A stretch of 18,054 nucleotides of DNA from an uncultured Actinomycetes bacterium (lineage in GTDB: Bacteria; Actinomycetota; Acidimicrobiia; Acidimicrobiales; Acidimicrobilacustridaceae), in assembly GCA_945957335.1 (NCBI GenBank), contig CAMFLJ010000033.1, forward strand, positions 1 through 18,054, in the 5' to 3' direction. Made by a program: the position numbers and the translations under genes. Below are positions 1 through 6,656 of this stretch, in pieces (the stretch's first letter is position 1; each line of letters begins with the position of its first letter). The notes beneath the pieces were generated by a model, which saw only the letters and a list, made by a program, of their open reading frames with translations, did no database searches and was not told where the DNA came from.

Positions 1-170
1 GCCAGCACCCGCACCTCGTCCTCGGCGCGCACCGCGGCGCGCCCGGCGGCGTCCTGCACCGAGTCGGGGAGGTGGCGACGGGCGACCTCACGGGCACGGA
101 GGTAGCCGATGACGGTGCCGGCGGCCCCGACGGTGACCCCGGCGGTGAACCAGGTGACGCGCTTGAGCAC
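1..170 (-). CDS. Small membrane-anchored protein, 3' end cut by window edge
   Basis: The reading frame starts at a GTG at 170, only 3 nt after the stop of the upstream DUF948 gene, and runs off the left edge after 56 codons. The visible N-terminus begins MLKRVTWFTAG. A single hydrophobic segment (about residues 7-23, rich in Gly/Ala/Val) is followed by a charged stretch with many Arg and Glu. Small proteins of this kind lie between the DUF948 gene and alaS in several actinobacteria, so alaS probably follows outside the window; that is inference from gene order. The function is unknown. It is part of the rarA operon by spacing. The call that it is a gene is fairly secure; the family assignment is not. 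Confidence 0.7.
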   Translation of the reverse strand, partial: MLKRVTWFTAGVTVGAAGTVIGYLRAREVARRHLPDSVQDAAGRAAVRAEDEVRVL

Positions 171-173
171 GGC

Positions 174-644
174 TCAGCCCGCCCGGCGGTCGCGTCGGGC
201 GGCCGACCCACGGCTGCGGCGGCGGGCGCGACCGGTGCGGTCGGCGTCCCGGCCCTTGGGCAGGGCGAGGGGCGACACGACGTCGGCGTCGGTGACGTCG
301 TCGACCCGTGAGAGCTTGCGGGCCACCTTGTCGGAGGCGACCGAGGCCGAGGCCAGCTTCACCAGCGGGTTGCGCAGCACCAGCCAGGTGAGGCGGGAGG
401 TGGCCTCGACGCGCGCCCCGACCTCCTCGGCGGTGTCGAGCAGGTTGTCGACCCGGGCCAGCTCGCCGTTGGCCTGGGCGACGGTGGCCCGCAGCTCGGC
501 GATGGCGGGGAGGGTCTGGCGGCGCAGGTCGTCGACCGTCTCGCGCAGCGACCGGAGGGTGGAGATCAGCGACTGGACGGCCATGGCGACCACGACGAGC
601 CCGACGATGGCCACCACGATGAGGACGACGGCGAGCGCGCTCAC
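174..644 (-). CDS. DUF948 family single-pass membrane protein
   Basis: This is a 156-residue protein with one N-terminal membrane helix (about residues 3-24, Val/Ile/Leu/Ala rich). A heptad-like, probably coiled-coil stretch follows (about 25-85, with LRSLRETVDDLRRQ and later ARVDNLLDTAEEVGARVE). Then come WLVLRNPLVKLASASVAS and a strongly basic Arg-rich tail. This layout matches the DUF948 family found next to rarA and alaS in actinobacteria; its biochemical role is not established. The GTG start at 644 overlaps the rarA stop (GTGA, 641-644) and has a GAGGAGG sequence 7 nt upstream inside rarA, so translation is likely coupled. The gene is 3 nt from the next one. An envelope scaffold role is possible but is only inference. 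Confidence 0.85.
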   Translation of the reverse strand: MSALAVVLIVVAIVGLVVVAMAVQSLISTLRSLRETVDDLRRQTLPAIAELRATVAQANGELARVDNLLDTAEEVGARVEATSRLTWLVLRNPLVKLASASVASDKVARKLSRVDDVTDADVVSPLALPKGRDADRTGRARRRSRGSAARRDRRAG

Positions 645-2014
645 TGCTGCGCCTCCTCGGACCCCTGGGAGTCGGCGTCGTCGCGGCCCCGGCTTCGCTG
701 CTCCATGCGCTGGCGCACCCTGTCCTCCGCACCGTGCGACGACGGCTCGTAGTAGACCCGGCCCTCGAGACCGTCCGGCCGGTACTTCTGGTCGACCCGA
801 CCCGAGGGATCGTCGTGAGGGTAGTCGTACCCCTTGCCGTGACCGAGGCTCTTGGCGCCCTTGTAGTGGGCGTCGCGCAGGTGCAGGGGCACCTCGCCGG
901 AGGCCCGCTCGCGCACGTCGGAGCGGGCCCGGCCGATGGCGACGGTGACCCGGTTCGACTTGGGTGCCGACGCCAGGTGCACCACGGCGTGGGCCAGGTT
1001 GAGCTGGGCCTCGGGCAGGCCCACGAACTCGACCGCCCGCGCCGCGGCGTCGGCCACCACCAGGGAGAGCGAGTCGGCCATGCCGATGTCCTCGCTGGCG
1101 AGGATCACCAGGCGGCGGGCGATGAAGCGGGCGTCCTCGCCCGCCTCGAGCATGCGGGCCAGCCAGTACAGGCCGGCGTCGGGGTCGGAGCCCCGGATGC
1201 TCTTGATGAAGGCCGAGATGACGTCGTAGTGGTCGTCGCGCCCGTAGCGCAGCGCCTTGGTGCCGAGCGCGGCCTCGACGTCGTCGACGCCCACCCGGAT
1301 GCGCTCGTCGACGATGGCGCCGCTGGTGTCGCGCTCGACGTCGGGGTGCTCGTGGGCCAGGGCCACGGCGACCTCGAGGCTCGTGAGCACGTGGCGGCCG
1401 TCGCCGTTGGCCCGCTCGACGAGCAGGGCGAGGGCCTCCTCGTCGATGCCGGCGCCCTCGGCCTCCAGCCCCCGGCGCACCAGCTTGGTGACGGCCTCGA
1501 CGCTCAGCGGCTCGAGCCGGAACAGCGTCGATCGGCTGAGCAACGGCGGGTTCACCTCGAAGTAGGGGTTCTCCGTGGTGGCGCCGATGAGCACCAGCAG
1601 GCCCGACTCGACCGAGGGCAGCAGCGCGTCCTGCTGGGCCTTGTTGAAGCGGTGCACCTCGTCGAGGAACAGGATCGTGCCCTGCCCCCGCTGGCCGAGC
1701 CGGTCCTCGGCGCGGGCGGCGACCTCGCGCACGTCCTTGACCGTGGCGGTGACGGCGGAGAGCTGCTCGAAGGCCTTGGAGGTGGTGCGGGCGATGAGCT
1801 GGGCGACGGTGGTCTTGCCGGTGCCCGGCGGGCCCCAGAGGATCACCGACGACAGGCGGTCGGCCTGGATCAGCGAGCGCAGCGGCCGGCCCGGCCCCAG
1901 CAGGTGCTCCTGGCCGACCACGTCGTCGAGGGTGGTGGGCCGCAGACGGGCCGCGAGCGGCGCCTGGCGGACCAGCCGGTCCTCGGCGGCAGCGGCGAAG
2001 AGGTCCTCGGCCAT
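641..2014 (-). CDS. rarA: Replication-associated recombination protein RarA (MgsA), AAA+ ATPase
   Basis: This 457-residue AAA+ ATPase of the clamp-loader/RuvB-like clade is known to act at stalled replication forks and interact with SSB. Visible motifs are Walker A GPPGTGKTT (61-69), Walker B ILFLDE (114-119) followed by HRFNK, sensor 1 GATTENP (144-150) and a putative arginine finger at LSRS (159-162). The C-terminal half carries the tetramerisation region, including the characteristic DDHYDVISAFIKSIRGSD and ASEDIGMAD sequences. Length is normal for the family. The tail beyond SSHGAEDRVRQR is polar and probably disordered. The ATG at 2014 has no Shine-Dalgarno but has TAGCCT 6 nt upstream, suggesting a leaderless mRNA. 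The gene heads an operon with the DUF948 protein and a small membrane protein, and is divergent from the plus-strand gene at 2075. Confidence 0.97.
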   Translation of the reverse strand: MAEDLFAAAAEDRLVRQAPLAARLRPTTLDDVVGQEHLLGPGRPLRSLIQADRLSSVILWGPPGTGKTTVAQLIARTTSKAFEQLSAVTATVKDVREVAARAEDRLGQRGQGTILFLDEVHRFNKAQQDALLPSVESGLLVLIGATTENPYFEVNPPLLSRSTLFRLEPLSVEAVTKLVRRGLEAEGAGIDEEALALLVERANGDGRHVLTSLEVAVALAHEHPDVERDTSGAIVDERIRVGVDDVEAALGTKALRYGRDDHYDVISAFIKSIRGSDPDAGLYWLARMLEAGEDARFIARRLVILASEDIGMADSLSLVVADAAARAVEFVGLPEAQLNLAHAVVHLASAPKSNRVTVAIGRARSDVRERASGEVPLHLRDAHYKGAKSLGHGKGYDYPHDDPSGRVDQKYRPDGLEGRVYYEPSSHGAEDRVRQRMEQRSRGRDDADSQGSEEAQQ

Positions 2015-2020
2015 CGGGCG

Positions 2021-2026
2021 AGGCTA
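2021..2026 (-). promoter_or_regulatory. Putative -10 element of rarA (leaderless)
   Basis: TAGCCT on the minus strand ends 6 nt before the rarA ATG (spacer 2015-2020). That would put the transcription start at or next to the start codon. There is no Shine-Dalgarno sequence and no clear -35. The assignment rests on the same spacing recurring at other genes in the window. Confidence 0.5.
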
Positions 2027-2062
2027 CCGCTGCCCGTGCGCGAGCGAACTTCCGTCGTGTGC

Positions 2063-2068
2063 CACGAT
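2063..2068 (+). promoter_or_regulatory. Weak putative -10 element of the 2075 gene
   Basis: CACGAT lies exactly 6 nt before the GTG at 2075. It matches TATAAT only at positions 2, 5 and 6, so on its own it is weak. It is listed because the spacing is the one seen at rarA, apt, tgt, ppnP and the DUF1275 gene, and because no Shine-Dalgarno precedes this start. Confidence 0.3.
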
Positions 2069-2074
2069 CGCGCC

Positions 2075-2734
2075 GTGCGGGACATCCTGGTCGTGCTCTT
2101 CTGGTTGTGGCTGCTGATCGCCCTCGGCGTGTACGGCTATCGCATCGTGCGCCGCGTCAGCCAGGGCCCCAAGGCCGAGCGCGAGGCCCGTGCCGCCGGC
2201 ACCGACGCCTCGGCCGCCGACGCGGCCGCGCCGCCCCGGAAGGGCTTCGGGCGCGGCACCCCTCCCCCGCTCCCCGAGGGCCCGCTCGAGCCCCGGCTGC
2301 CCCGCTCGCTCGAGGGCGTCACCCCGGACGGTCGGACCTCGGACGCCGCCGATCCCCGTGACGACGACACCGACACCGCCGGCACGGCAGCGGCGAGCGA
2401 GGCCGCACCGCCCCCGCCGGTGGCCCGCACGACCCTGGCCGAGGCCCTGGCCGGGATCTCGATGCCCGACAGCCTGCTGCCCGTGATCGACCCGGGCCTG
2501 CCCGGCCTGGCCGACGGGCGCATCGCCCACTTCGCGGGCACCGGCACCACGGTGTCGGCGGTGGCCACGGCGCTGGCCGACGAGCTGCGCCGCCTCGGCT
2601 ACGGGGTCGACGGGCTCGACACCATGACGCCCCAACGGGCGGGGCTCAGCGGCACACGCGACGGCACGACCGTGTCGGCCGCCATCGAGCTCGACGACGC
2701 CGACGGCTCGGTCAGGGTGCAGCTGCACACCTGA
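2075..2734 (+). CDS. Membrane-anchored protein of unknown function
   Basis: I do not recognise this 219-residue protein. It has an N-terminal membrane helix (about residues 4-24, rich in Leu/Val with three aromatic residues), then basic residues (RIVRR). A long low-complexity linker (about 30-115) is rich in Ala, Pro, Asp and Thr. A compact C-terminal segment (about 116-219) includes TLAEALAGISMPDSLLPVID and alternating hydrophobic residues that could form an alpha/beta domain. The basic residues after the helix favour a cytoplasmic C-terminus. The GTG at 2075 is chosen because it puts the helix at the extreme N-terminus; an in-frame GTG at 2057 would add six residues. The gene is divergent from rarA and convergent with aspS. 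The long open frame upstream of 2057 is antisense to rarA and is not part of the gene. Confidence 0.8.
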   Translation: MRDILVVLFWLWLLIALGVYGYRIVRRVSQGPKAEREARAAGTDASAADAAAPPRKGFGRGTPPPLPEGPLEPRLPRSLEGVTPDGRTSDAADPRDDDTDTAGTAAASEAAPPPPVARTTLAEALAGISMPDSLLPVIDPGLPGLADGRIAHFAGTGTTVSAVATALADELRRLGYGVDGLDTMTPQRAGLSGTRDGTTVSAAIELDDADGSVRVQLHT

Positions 2735-2742
2735 GCCCACCC

Positions 2743-2757
2743 GGCGCCATCGGCGTC
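2743..2757. terminator. Small hairpin between convergent genes
   Basis: GGCGCC-ATC-GGCGTC can pair as a 6-bp stem (one G-T pair on the plus-strand transcript) with a 3-nt loop. It lies in the 25-nt gap between the convergent gene ending at 2734 and aspS ending at 2760. There is no T-tract, so a terminator role is tentative. Confidence 0.3.
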
Positions 2758-2759
2758 GG

Positions 2760-4514
2760 TCAGTCGGCCTTCTTCGGGGGCAGCAGGCGCAGGCCGAGCT
2801 CGTCGAGGTGGCGGGCGTCGATCGGGGTCGGCGCGTGGGTGAGCGGGTCGGAGCCCGACTGCGTCTTCGGGAAGGCGATGACCTCGCGGATGTTCTCCTC
2901 CCCCGCCAGCAGCGCCACCAGGCGGTCGATGCCGAAGGCGAAGCCGGCGTGCGGGGGTGCACCGAAGCGGAACGCGTCGAGCAGGAACCCGAACTTGGCC
3001 TGCGCCTCCTCCTCGGAGATGCCGAGCAGCCCGAACATGCGGCTCTGGATGTCGGAGCGGTGGATCCGGACGCTGCCCGAGCCGAGCTCCCAGCCGTTGA
3101 GCACGAGGTCGTAGGACTGCGAGCGCACGTTCAGCAGCTCGGCCGGGTCGTCGGCGTCGAGCAGGTGCACGTCGTCGGCGTGGGGCATGGTGAACGGGTG
3201 GTGGGCCGGGATCGGCCGCCCGTCGTCGCCGAGCGCCTCGAACAGCGGGAAGTCGACGACCCACAGGAACTCGAGCCCGCCCTCGCTGACCGGCGGGCGG
3301 CCGAGCTCGAGGCGCAGCAGGCCGAGCACGTGCCACACCTTCGGGCGCTCGTCGGCCACGATCAGCAGCAGGTCGCCGGCCTCGGCGTCGGTGGCCGACA
3401 CCAGGCCGGCCAGCTCGTCCTCGCTCAGGAACTTGGCCACCGGCGAGTCGAGCTCGCCGCCCTCCTTGACCCGCATCCACACGAGGCCCTTGGCGCCCCA
3501 GCGCTTGGCCTTGTCGGTGAGGTCGTCGAGGCGCGAGCGCGTGGCGTCGCCGCCGCCGGGCACCCGGATGGCCTTCACGCAGGCGGCCTTGAAGGCGTTG
3601 AAGCCGGTGTCGGCGAAGAGCTCGGTGAGCTCGACGAGCTCCATGCCGAAGCGGGTGTCGGGCTTGTCGGAGCCGAAGCGCTCCTGGGCCTCGAGCCAGG
3701 TGATGCGGGGCACGTCGGCGACGTGCTCGCCGGTGACCGCCTCGACCGCGGCCGAGATGGCGACGGTGATGAAGGCGAGCACCTCCTCCTGGGAGGCGAA
3801 GCTGGCCTCGGCGTCGAGCTGCATGAACTCGAACTGCCGGTCGGCGCGCAGGTCCTCGTCACGGAGGCAGCGGGCGATCTGGTAGTAGCGGTCGACACCG
3901 CCGACCATGCAGAGCTGCTTGAAGAGCTGGGGGCTCTGGGGCAGCGCGTAGAACTGGCCCGGCGACAGCCGGCTCGGCACCACGAAGTCGCGGGCGCCCT
4001 CGGGGGTCGAGGCGATCAGCATCGGGGTCTCGACCTCGACGAAGCCCTGGTCGTCCATGGCCCGGCGCAGGGCGCCGTTGACCTTGGCCCGCAGGCGCAG
4101 GTTGCGCTGCATGCGCTCGGTGCGCAGGTCGATGTAGCGGTGGGCGAGGCGCACCATCTCGTCGACGCCGACGCGGTCGTCGAGCTGGAACGGCGGCGGC
4201 TCGGCGACGTTGAGGATCTCGACCTCGCACTCGCCGAGCTCGACCTGGCCGGTGGCCAGGTTGGCGTTCTCGGTGCCCTCGAGACGGGCGCGGACGGTGC
4301 CCACGATGCGCACCACGTACTCGGAGCGCACGTCGGCGCTGCCGTCGACGACGCACTGGACGATGCCGGTGTGGTCGCGCAGGTCGACGAAGGCCAGGTG
4401 CTCGCCGTGCTCGCGGCGGCGGGCGACCCACCCGCAGAGCGCGACGCGGCGGCCGATGTCGTCGGCCCGGAGGGTGCCGCAGTGGTCGGATCGCATCGGG
4501 AGGGTGTCGGTCAC
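2760..4514 (-). CDS. aspS: Aspartate--tRNA ligase, bacterial type (probably non-discriminating Asp/Asn)
   Basis: This 584-residue class IIb synthetase attaches Asp to its tRNA in the cytoplasm. The N-terminal OB-fold anticodon domain is visible (about 8-110, GWVARRREHGEHLAFVDLRD). The catalytic core has the AspRS-typical FVEVETPMLIASTPEGARDF and PQSPQLFKQ, and motif 2 (about 210-230, YYQIARCLRDEDLRADRQFE). A GAD-type insertion follows, and motif 3 is GAPPHAGFAFGIDRL (518-532). Full length matches the bacterial AspRS family. The GTG at 4514 is preferred over the ATG at 4496 because AAGGA stands 6 nt upstream of it. His36 (RREHG) and Gly80 (LEGTEN) resemble residues reported in non-discriminating AspRS enzymes, which also make Asp-tRNA(Asn) for GatCAB; this is inference from memory of the family. 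The gene lies 47 nt downstream of hisS in the same direction. Confidence 0.97.
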   Translation of the reverse strand: MTDTLPMRSDHCGTLRADDIGRRVALCGWVARRREHGEHLAFVDLRDHTGIVQCVVDGSADVRSEYVVRIVGTVRARLEGTENANLATGQVELGECEVEILNVAEPPPFQLDDRVGVDEMVRLAHRYIDLRTERMQRNLRLRAKVNGALRRAMDDQGFVEVETPMLIASTPEGARDFVVPSRLSPGQFYALPQSPQLFKQLCMVGGVDRYYQIARCLRDEDLRADRQFEFMQLDAEASFASQEEVLAFITVAISAAVEAVTGEHVADVPRITWLEAQERFGSDKPDTRFGMELVELTELFADTGFNAFKAACVKAIRVPGGGDATRSRLDDLTDKAKRWGAKGLVWMRVKEGGELDSPVAKFLSEDELAGLVSATDAEAGDLLLIVADERPKVWHVLGLLRLELGRPPVSEGGLEFLWVVDFPLFEALGDDGRPIPAHHPFTMPHADDVHLLDADDPAELLNVRSQSYDLVLNGWELGSGSVRIHRSDIQSRMFGLLGISEEEAQAKFGFLLDAFRFGAPPHAGFAFGIDRLVALLAGEENIREVIAFPKTQSGSDPLTHAPTPIDARHLDELGLRLLPPKKAD

Positions 4515-4520
4515 GGGAGG

Positions 4521-4525
4521 TCCTT
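4521..4525 (-). promoter_or_regulatory. Shine-Dalgarno sequence that fixes the aspS start
   Basis: AAGGA on the minus strand is separated by 6 nt (CCTCCC) from the GTG at 4514. The alternative ATG at 4496 has no comparable sequence, so this site decides the start. Confidence 0.65.
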
Positions 4526-4561
4526 GGTGCAGCGGGGTGGGGTGATCGGCCGGGAGGCCGC

Positions 4562-5857
4562 TCAGGTGAGGGTGAGGTCGGAGAGCAGGGCGGCGACGGT
4601 GGCCACCACGGCGGCGCGCTCGACGCGGGTCTGCTCGTGGTCGCCGACCATGTGGCGCACGGTGACGGTGCCGTCGGCCAGCTCGTCGGTGCCGACGATG
4701 AGGACGAACGCGGCGCCCGAGCGGTCGGCCGACTTCATCTGGGACTTCATCGAGCGGCCGTCGAAGGCGCGCTCGGCGGCGATGCCGGCCCGGCGGAGCT
4801 CGACGGAGAGGTCGCGGGCGCTGTCGCCACCGGCGGTGTCGACCACGAAGACGTCGACTCGCTGCTCGGGTGCCTCGAACACGCCCTCGGCGTCGCACGT
4901 GAGCAGGACGCGCTCGATGCCCGAGCCGAAGCCGATGCCCGGGGTGGAGGGGCCGCCGAGCGACTCGACGAGGCCGTCGTAGCGGCCACCGCCACCGATG
5001 GTCGACTGGGCCGCGTCGAGGGCGTGGCTGACGAACTCGAAGGTCGTGTGGGTGTAGTAGTCGAGGCCGCGCACGAGGCGGGGCTCGAGCCGGAACGGGA
5101 TGCCGAGCGCCCGGAGGCCGGCCTGCACCCGCTCGAAGTGGGCGACGCCCTCGTCGGAGAGGCGGTCGGTGATGCGGGGGGCGTCGGCGATGGCGGCGAT
5201 GGTGACCGGCCGCTTCGAGTCGAGCACCCGCATGGGGTGGCCCTCGACCTTCTCGGCGTCGGTGGGGTCGAGCTCGCCGAGCTTGGCGGCCAGGTAGGTG
5301 CGGATGTCGTCGATGTAGCGGCGACGGTCGTCGGCGGTGCCCATCGAGTTGAGGACCAGCTCGACCTGGCGCAGGCCGAGGCCGGCGTAGAAGTCCCAGA
5401 GGAGGGCGATGACCTCGACGTCGAGGTCGGGGTCGGTGGAGCCGATGGCCTCGACGCCGAGCTGGTGGTGCTGGCGGTAGCGACCGGCCTGCGGGCGCTC
5501 GTAGCGGAAGCTGGGGGCGGCGTACCAGACCTTCCACGGCGTGGCCGGGCGGTGCTGCACGTAGGCCCGGGCCACCGAGGCCGTGCCCTCGGGGCGCAGG
5601 GCCAGGTGGCGCTCGCCCTTGTCGAGGAAGTCGTACATCTCCTTGCGCACCACGTCGGTGCCCTCGCCCATGCGGGCGAACACGCCGATCTCCTCGAACA
5701 TGGGGCTCTGCACCAGGCCGTAGCCGGCCCGTCCGACCTGGCCGGCGAACCGGGCGATCAGGGCCTGCCAGCGCGCGGACTCGGGCGGGAGGACGTCGCG
5801 GGTGCCGACGGGCGCCTTGAACGGCTCGGTTCGGGGCGTCTGGGTCGGTTCGGACAC
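4562..5857 (-). CDS. hisS: Histidine--tRNA ligase
   Basis: This 431-residue class IIa synthetase charges tRNA-His. Motif 1 region residues follow GTRDVLPPES (18-27). The substrate-binding LRPEGTASVARAY is at 87-99, and motif 2 FRYERPQAGRYRQHHQ at 117-132. The histidine-specific RGLDYYTHTTFEF is at 263-275, and motif 3 GIGFGSGIERVLL at 307-319. A C-terminal anticodon-binding domain (about 335-431, VDVFVVDTAG ... RRAGIAAERAF) completes the family's normal length. The GTG at 5857 is the start; it has no Shine-Dalgarno but a TACGCT hexamer 8 nt upstream. It heads a two-gene unit with aspS, a pairing common in bacteria, and is divergent from the PPTT-repeat gene at 6014. Confidence 0.97.
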   Translation of the reverse strand: MSEPTQTPRTEPFKAPVGTRDVLPPESARWQALIARFAGQVGRAGYGLVQSPMFEEIGVFARMGEGTDVVRKEMYDFLDKGERHLALRPEGTASVARAYVQHRPATPWKVWYAAPSFRYERPQAGRYRQHHQLGVEAIGSTDPDLDVEVIALLWDFYAGLGLRQVELVLNSMGTADDRRRYIDDIRTYLAAKLGELDPTDAEKVEGHPMRVLDSKRPVTIAAIADAPRITDRLSDEGVAHFERVQAGLRALGIPFRLEPRLVRGLDYYTHTTFEFVSHALDAAQSTIGGGGRYDGLVESLGGPSTPGIGFGSGIERVLLTCDAEGVFEAPEQRVDVFVVDTAGGDSARDLSVELRRAGIAAERAFDGRSMKSQMKSADRSGAAFVLIVGTDELADGTVTVRHMVGDHEQTRVERAAVVATVAALLSDLTLT

Positions 5858-5865
5858 GACCGGGG

Positions 5866-5892
5866 AGCGTACCGGTGGGCCAGGGCGGGCAA
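5866..5892 (-). promoter_or_regulatory. Putative hisS-aspS promoter
   Basis: On the minus strand TACGCT (5866-5871) lies 8 nt before the hisS GTG. TTGCCC (5887-5892) lies 15 nt further upstream, a short spacer for a -35. If used, the mRNA leader would be at most a few bases. The -10 is more convincing than the -35. Confidence 0.4.
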
Positions 5893-6013
5893 CGAACCCG
5901 TTGGTGCGCCCATTCGCCGATCGGCTCCACCCGCGCGATCCTGAGCGGAGGGCAGCTGCGACCGCCGATCGCGACCGCCCGGGCCCCGATCGACGACGAG
6001 GAGGACGGCGAGG

Positions 6014-6574
6014 ATGGAGAGCACCAAGCGGTGGCCGCTGGTGATGTCGGCCCTCCTGATGGTCGGCCTCGTCAGCCTGGTCGGCATCGCCTACGCGCTC
6101 GACCGCAGCCGGCCCACCCCGGAGGAGGCCACGGCCCCCACGACCGCCCCCGAGCGGCCCTCCAGCACCACCCGGCCGGCCGACGCCGAGGTGCTCGGCG
6201 TCGTGCAGGTGCCCAGGGTCGACTTCGCCAGCCTGTTCCGCCGGCCCAGCGCCGGCTTCAGCGTGCCGTCGATCATCCTCCCCGACTTCGCGGCGCTCTA
6301 CGCCGGGCGCCTCAACGACCAGGTCACGCCGTCGCCGCCGGTGACCAGCCCGGTGATCACCACTCCCCCGCCGACGACCGCACCGCCGACGACGGAGCCG
6401 CCCACCACGGCGCCCCCGACCACCGCACCGCCGACGACGGAGCCGCCGACCACGGCGCCCCCGACCACCGAGCCGCCGACCACGGCGCCCCCCACCACCG
6501 AGCCGCCGACGACGCTGCCTCCCGACACGTTGCCGCCGGACACCCTGCCCTCGGACACCACGATCGCCCCGTAG
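6014..6574 (+). CDS. Membrane-anchored protein with C-terminal PPTT-repeat stalk
   Basis: This 186-residue protein matches no family I recognise. Residues 8-28 form one membrane helix or uncleaved signal (basic residue K5/R6 before it; LVMSALLMVGLVSLVGIAYA), so the rest is probably outside the membrane. Residues 31-57 are Pro/Thr/Glu rich. A short ordered-looking segment follows (58-104, containing VPRVDFASLF and VPSIILPDFAALYAG). From 119 to the end it is almost pure PPTT(A/E/L) and PPDTL pentapeptides. A Pro/Thr stalk at the very C-terminus with no domain after it is unusual; it could span the cell wall or be glycosylated. The ATG has GAGGAGGA 8 nt upstream, a strong Shine-Dalgarno. The gene is divergent from hisS and convergent with an SGNH-like lipoprotein that also has a Thr-rich linker. 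Function unknown. Confidence 0.85.
   Translation: MESTKRWPLVMSALLMVGLVSLVGIAYALDRSRPTPEEATAPTTAPERPSSTTRPADAEVLGVVQVPRVDFASLFRRPSAGFSVPSIILPDFAALYAGRLNDQVTPSPPVTSPVITTPPPTTAPPTTEPPTTAPPTTAPPTTEPPTTAPPTTEPPTTAPPTTEPPTTLPPDTLPPDTLPSDTTIAP
6368..6547 (+). repeat. Coding tandem repeat: twelve 15-nt units
   Basis: Twelve in-frame pentapeptide units follow each other without interruption: ten of the form PPTT(A/E/L) and two PPDTL, with a degenerate PSDTT after them. The A and E versions mostly alternate. Synonymous bases differ between units (ccg/ccc, acg/acc), so the array is old or selected at protein level, not a fresh slippage product. Confidence 0.9.
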
Positions 6575-6606
6575 CCGGCGGGCGGCCGGCGTTCGGGGCC
6601 ACCCCG

Positions 6607-6629
6607 GGCCTGGCGGGATCGGCCAGGCC
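6607..6629. terminator. Bidirectional terminator-like stem-loop
   Basis: GGCCTGGC (6607-6614) and GCCAGGCC (6622-6629) form a perfect 8-bp stem with a 7-nt loop. It sits between the convergent ends of the PPTT-repeat gene (6574) and the SGNH lipoprotein (6657). There is no T-tract on either side, as is common in high-GC actinobacteria. Its position and symmetry fit a shared terminator. Confidence 0.6.
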
Positions 6630-6656
6630 GGCCGATCGCCGACGAGGTCGGACGGC

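Noticed and set aside
734..2056. Long plus-strand open frame continuing upstream of the 2075 gene
   Set aside because: It is antisense to rarA, whose AAA+ motifs are unmistakable. The frame stays open only because of the GC-rich third positions, and its translation is low complexity.
4547..4560. Five-base-pair hairpin between hisS and aspS
   Set aside because: It is only 5 bp with a GGGA loop and no T-tract in an apparent operon; this is common in GC-rich sequence and not enough for a terminator call.
4515..5930. Apparent 1056-residue minus-strand protein ending in AspRS
   Set aside because: The part upstream of 4514 is the wrong frame of hisS and is Arg/Pro-rich. aspS has its own start with a Shine-Dalgarno, so this is not a real fusion.
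2808..5944. Very long plus-strand open frames opposite aspS and hisS
   Set aside because: Composition is Val/Gly/Glu/Asp-rich with no motif, as expected for the complement of GC-rich coding sequence; both synthetase genes on the minus strand are complete.
5858..6013. T-box leader for hisS-aspS
   Set aside because: The probable promoter lies next to the hisS start, leaving no leader, and there is no T-box-like sequence or terminator.
6368..6547. Tandem repeats as a CRISPR or structural DNA repeat
   Set aside because: The unit is 15 nt, in frame and has no spacers; it encodes PPTT pentapeptides.
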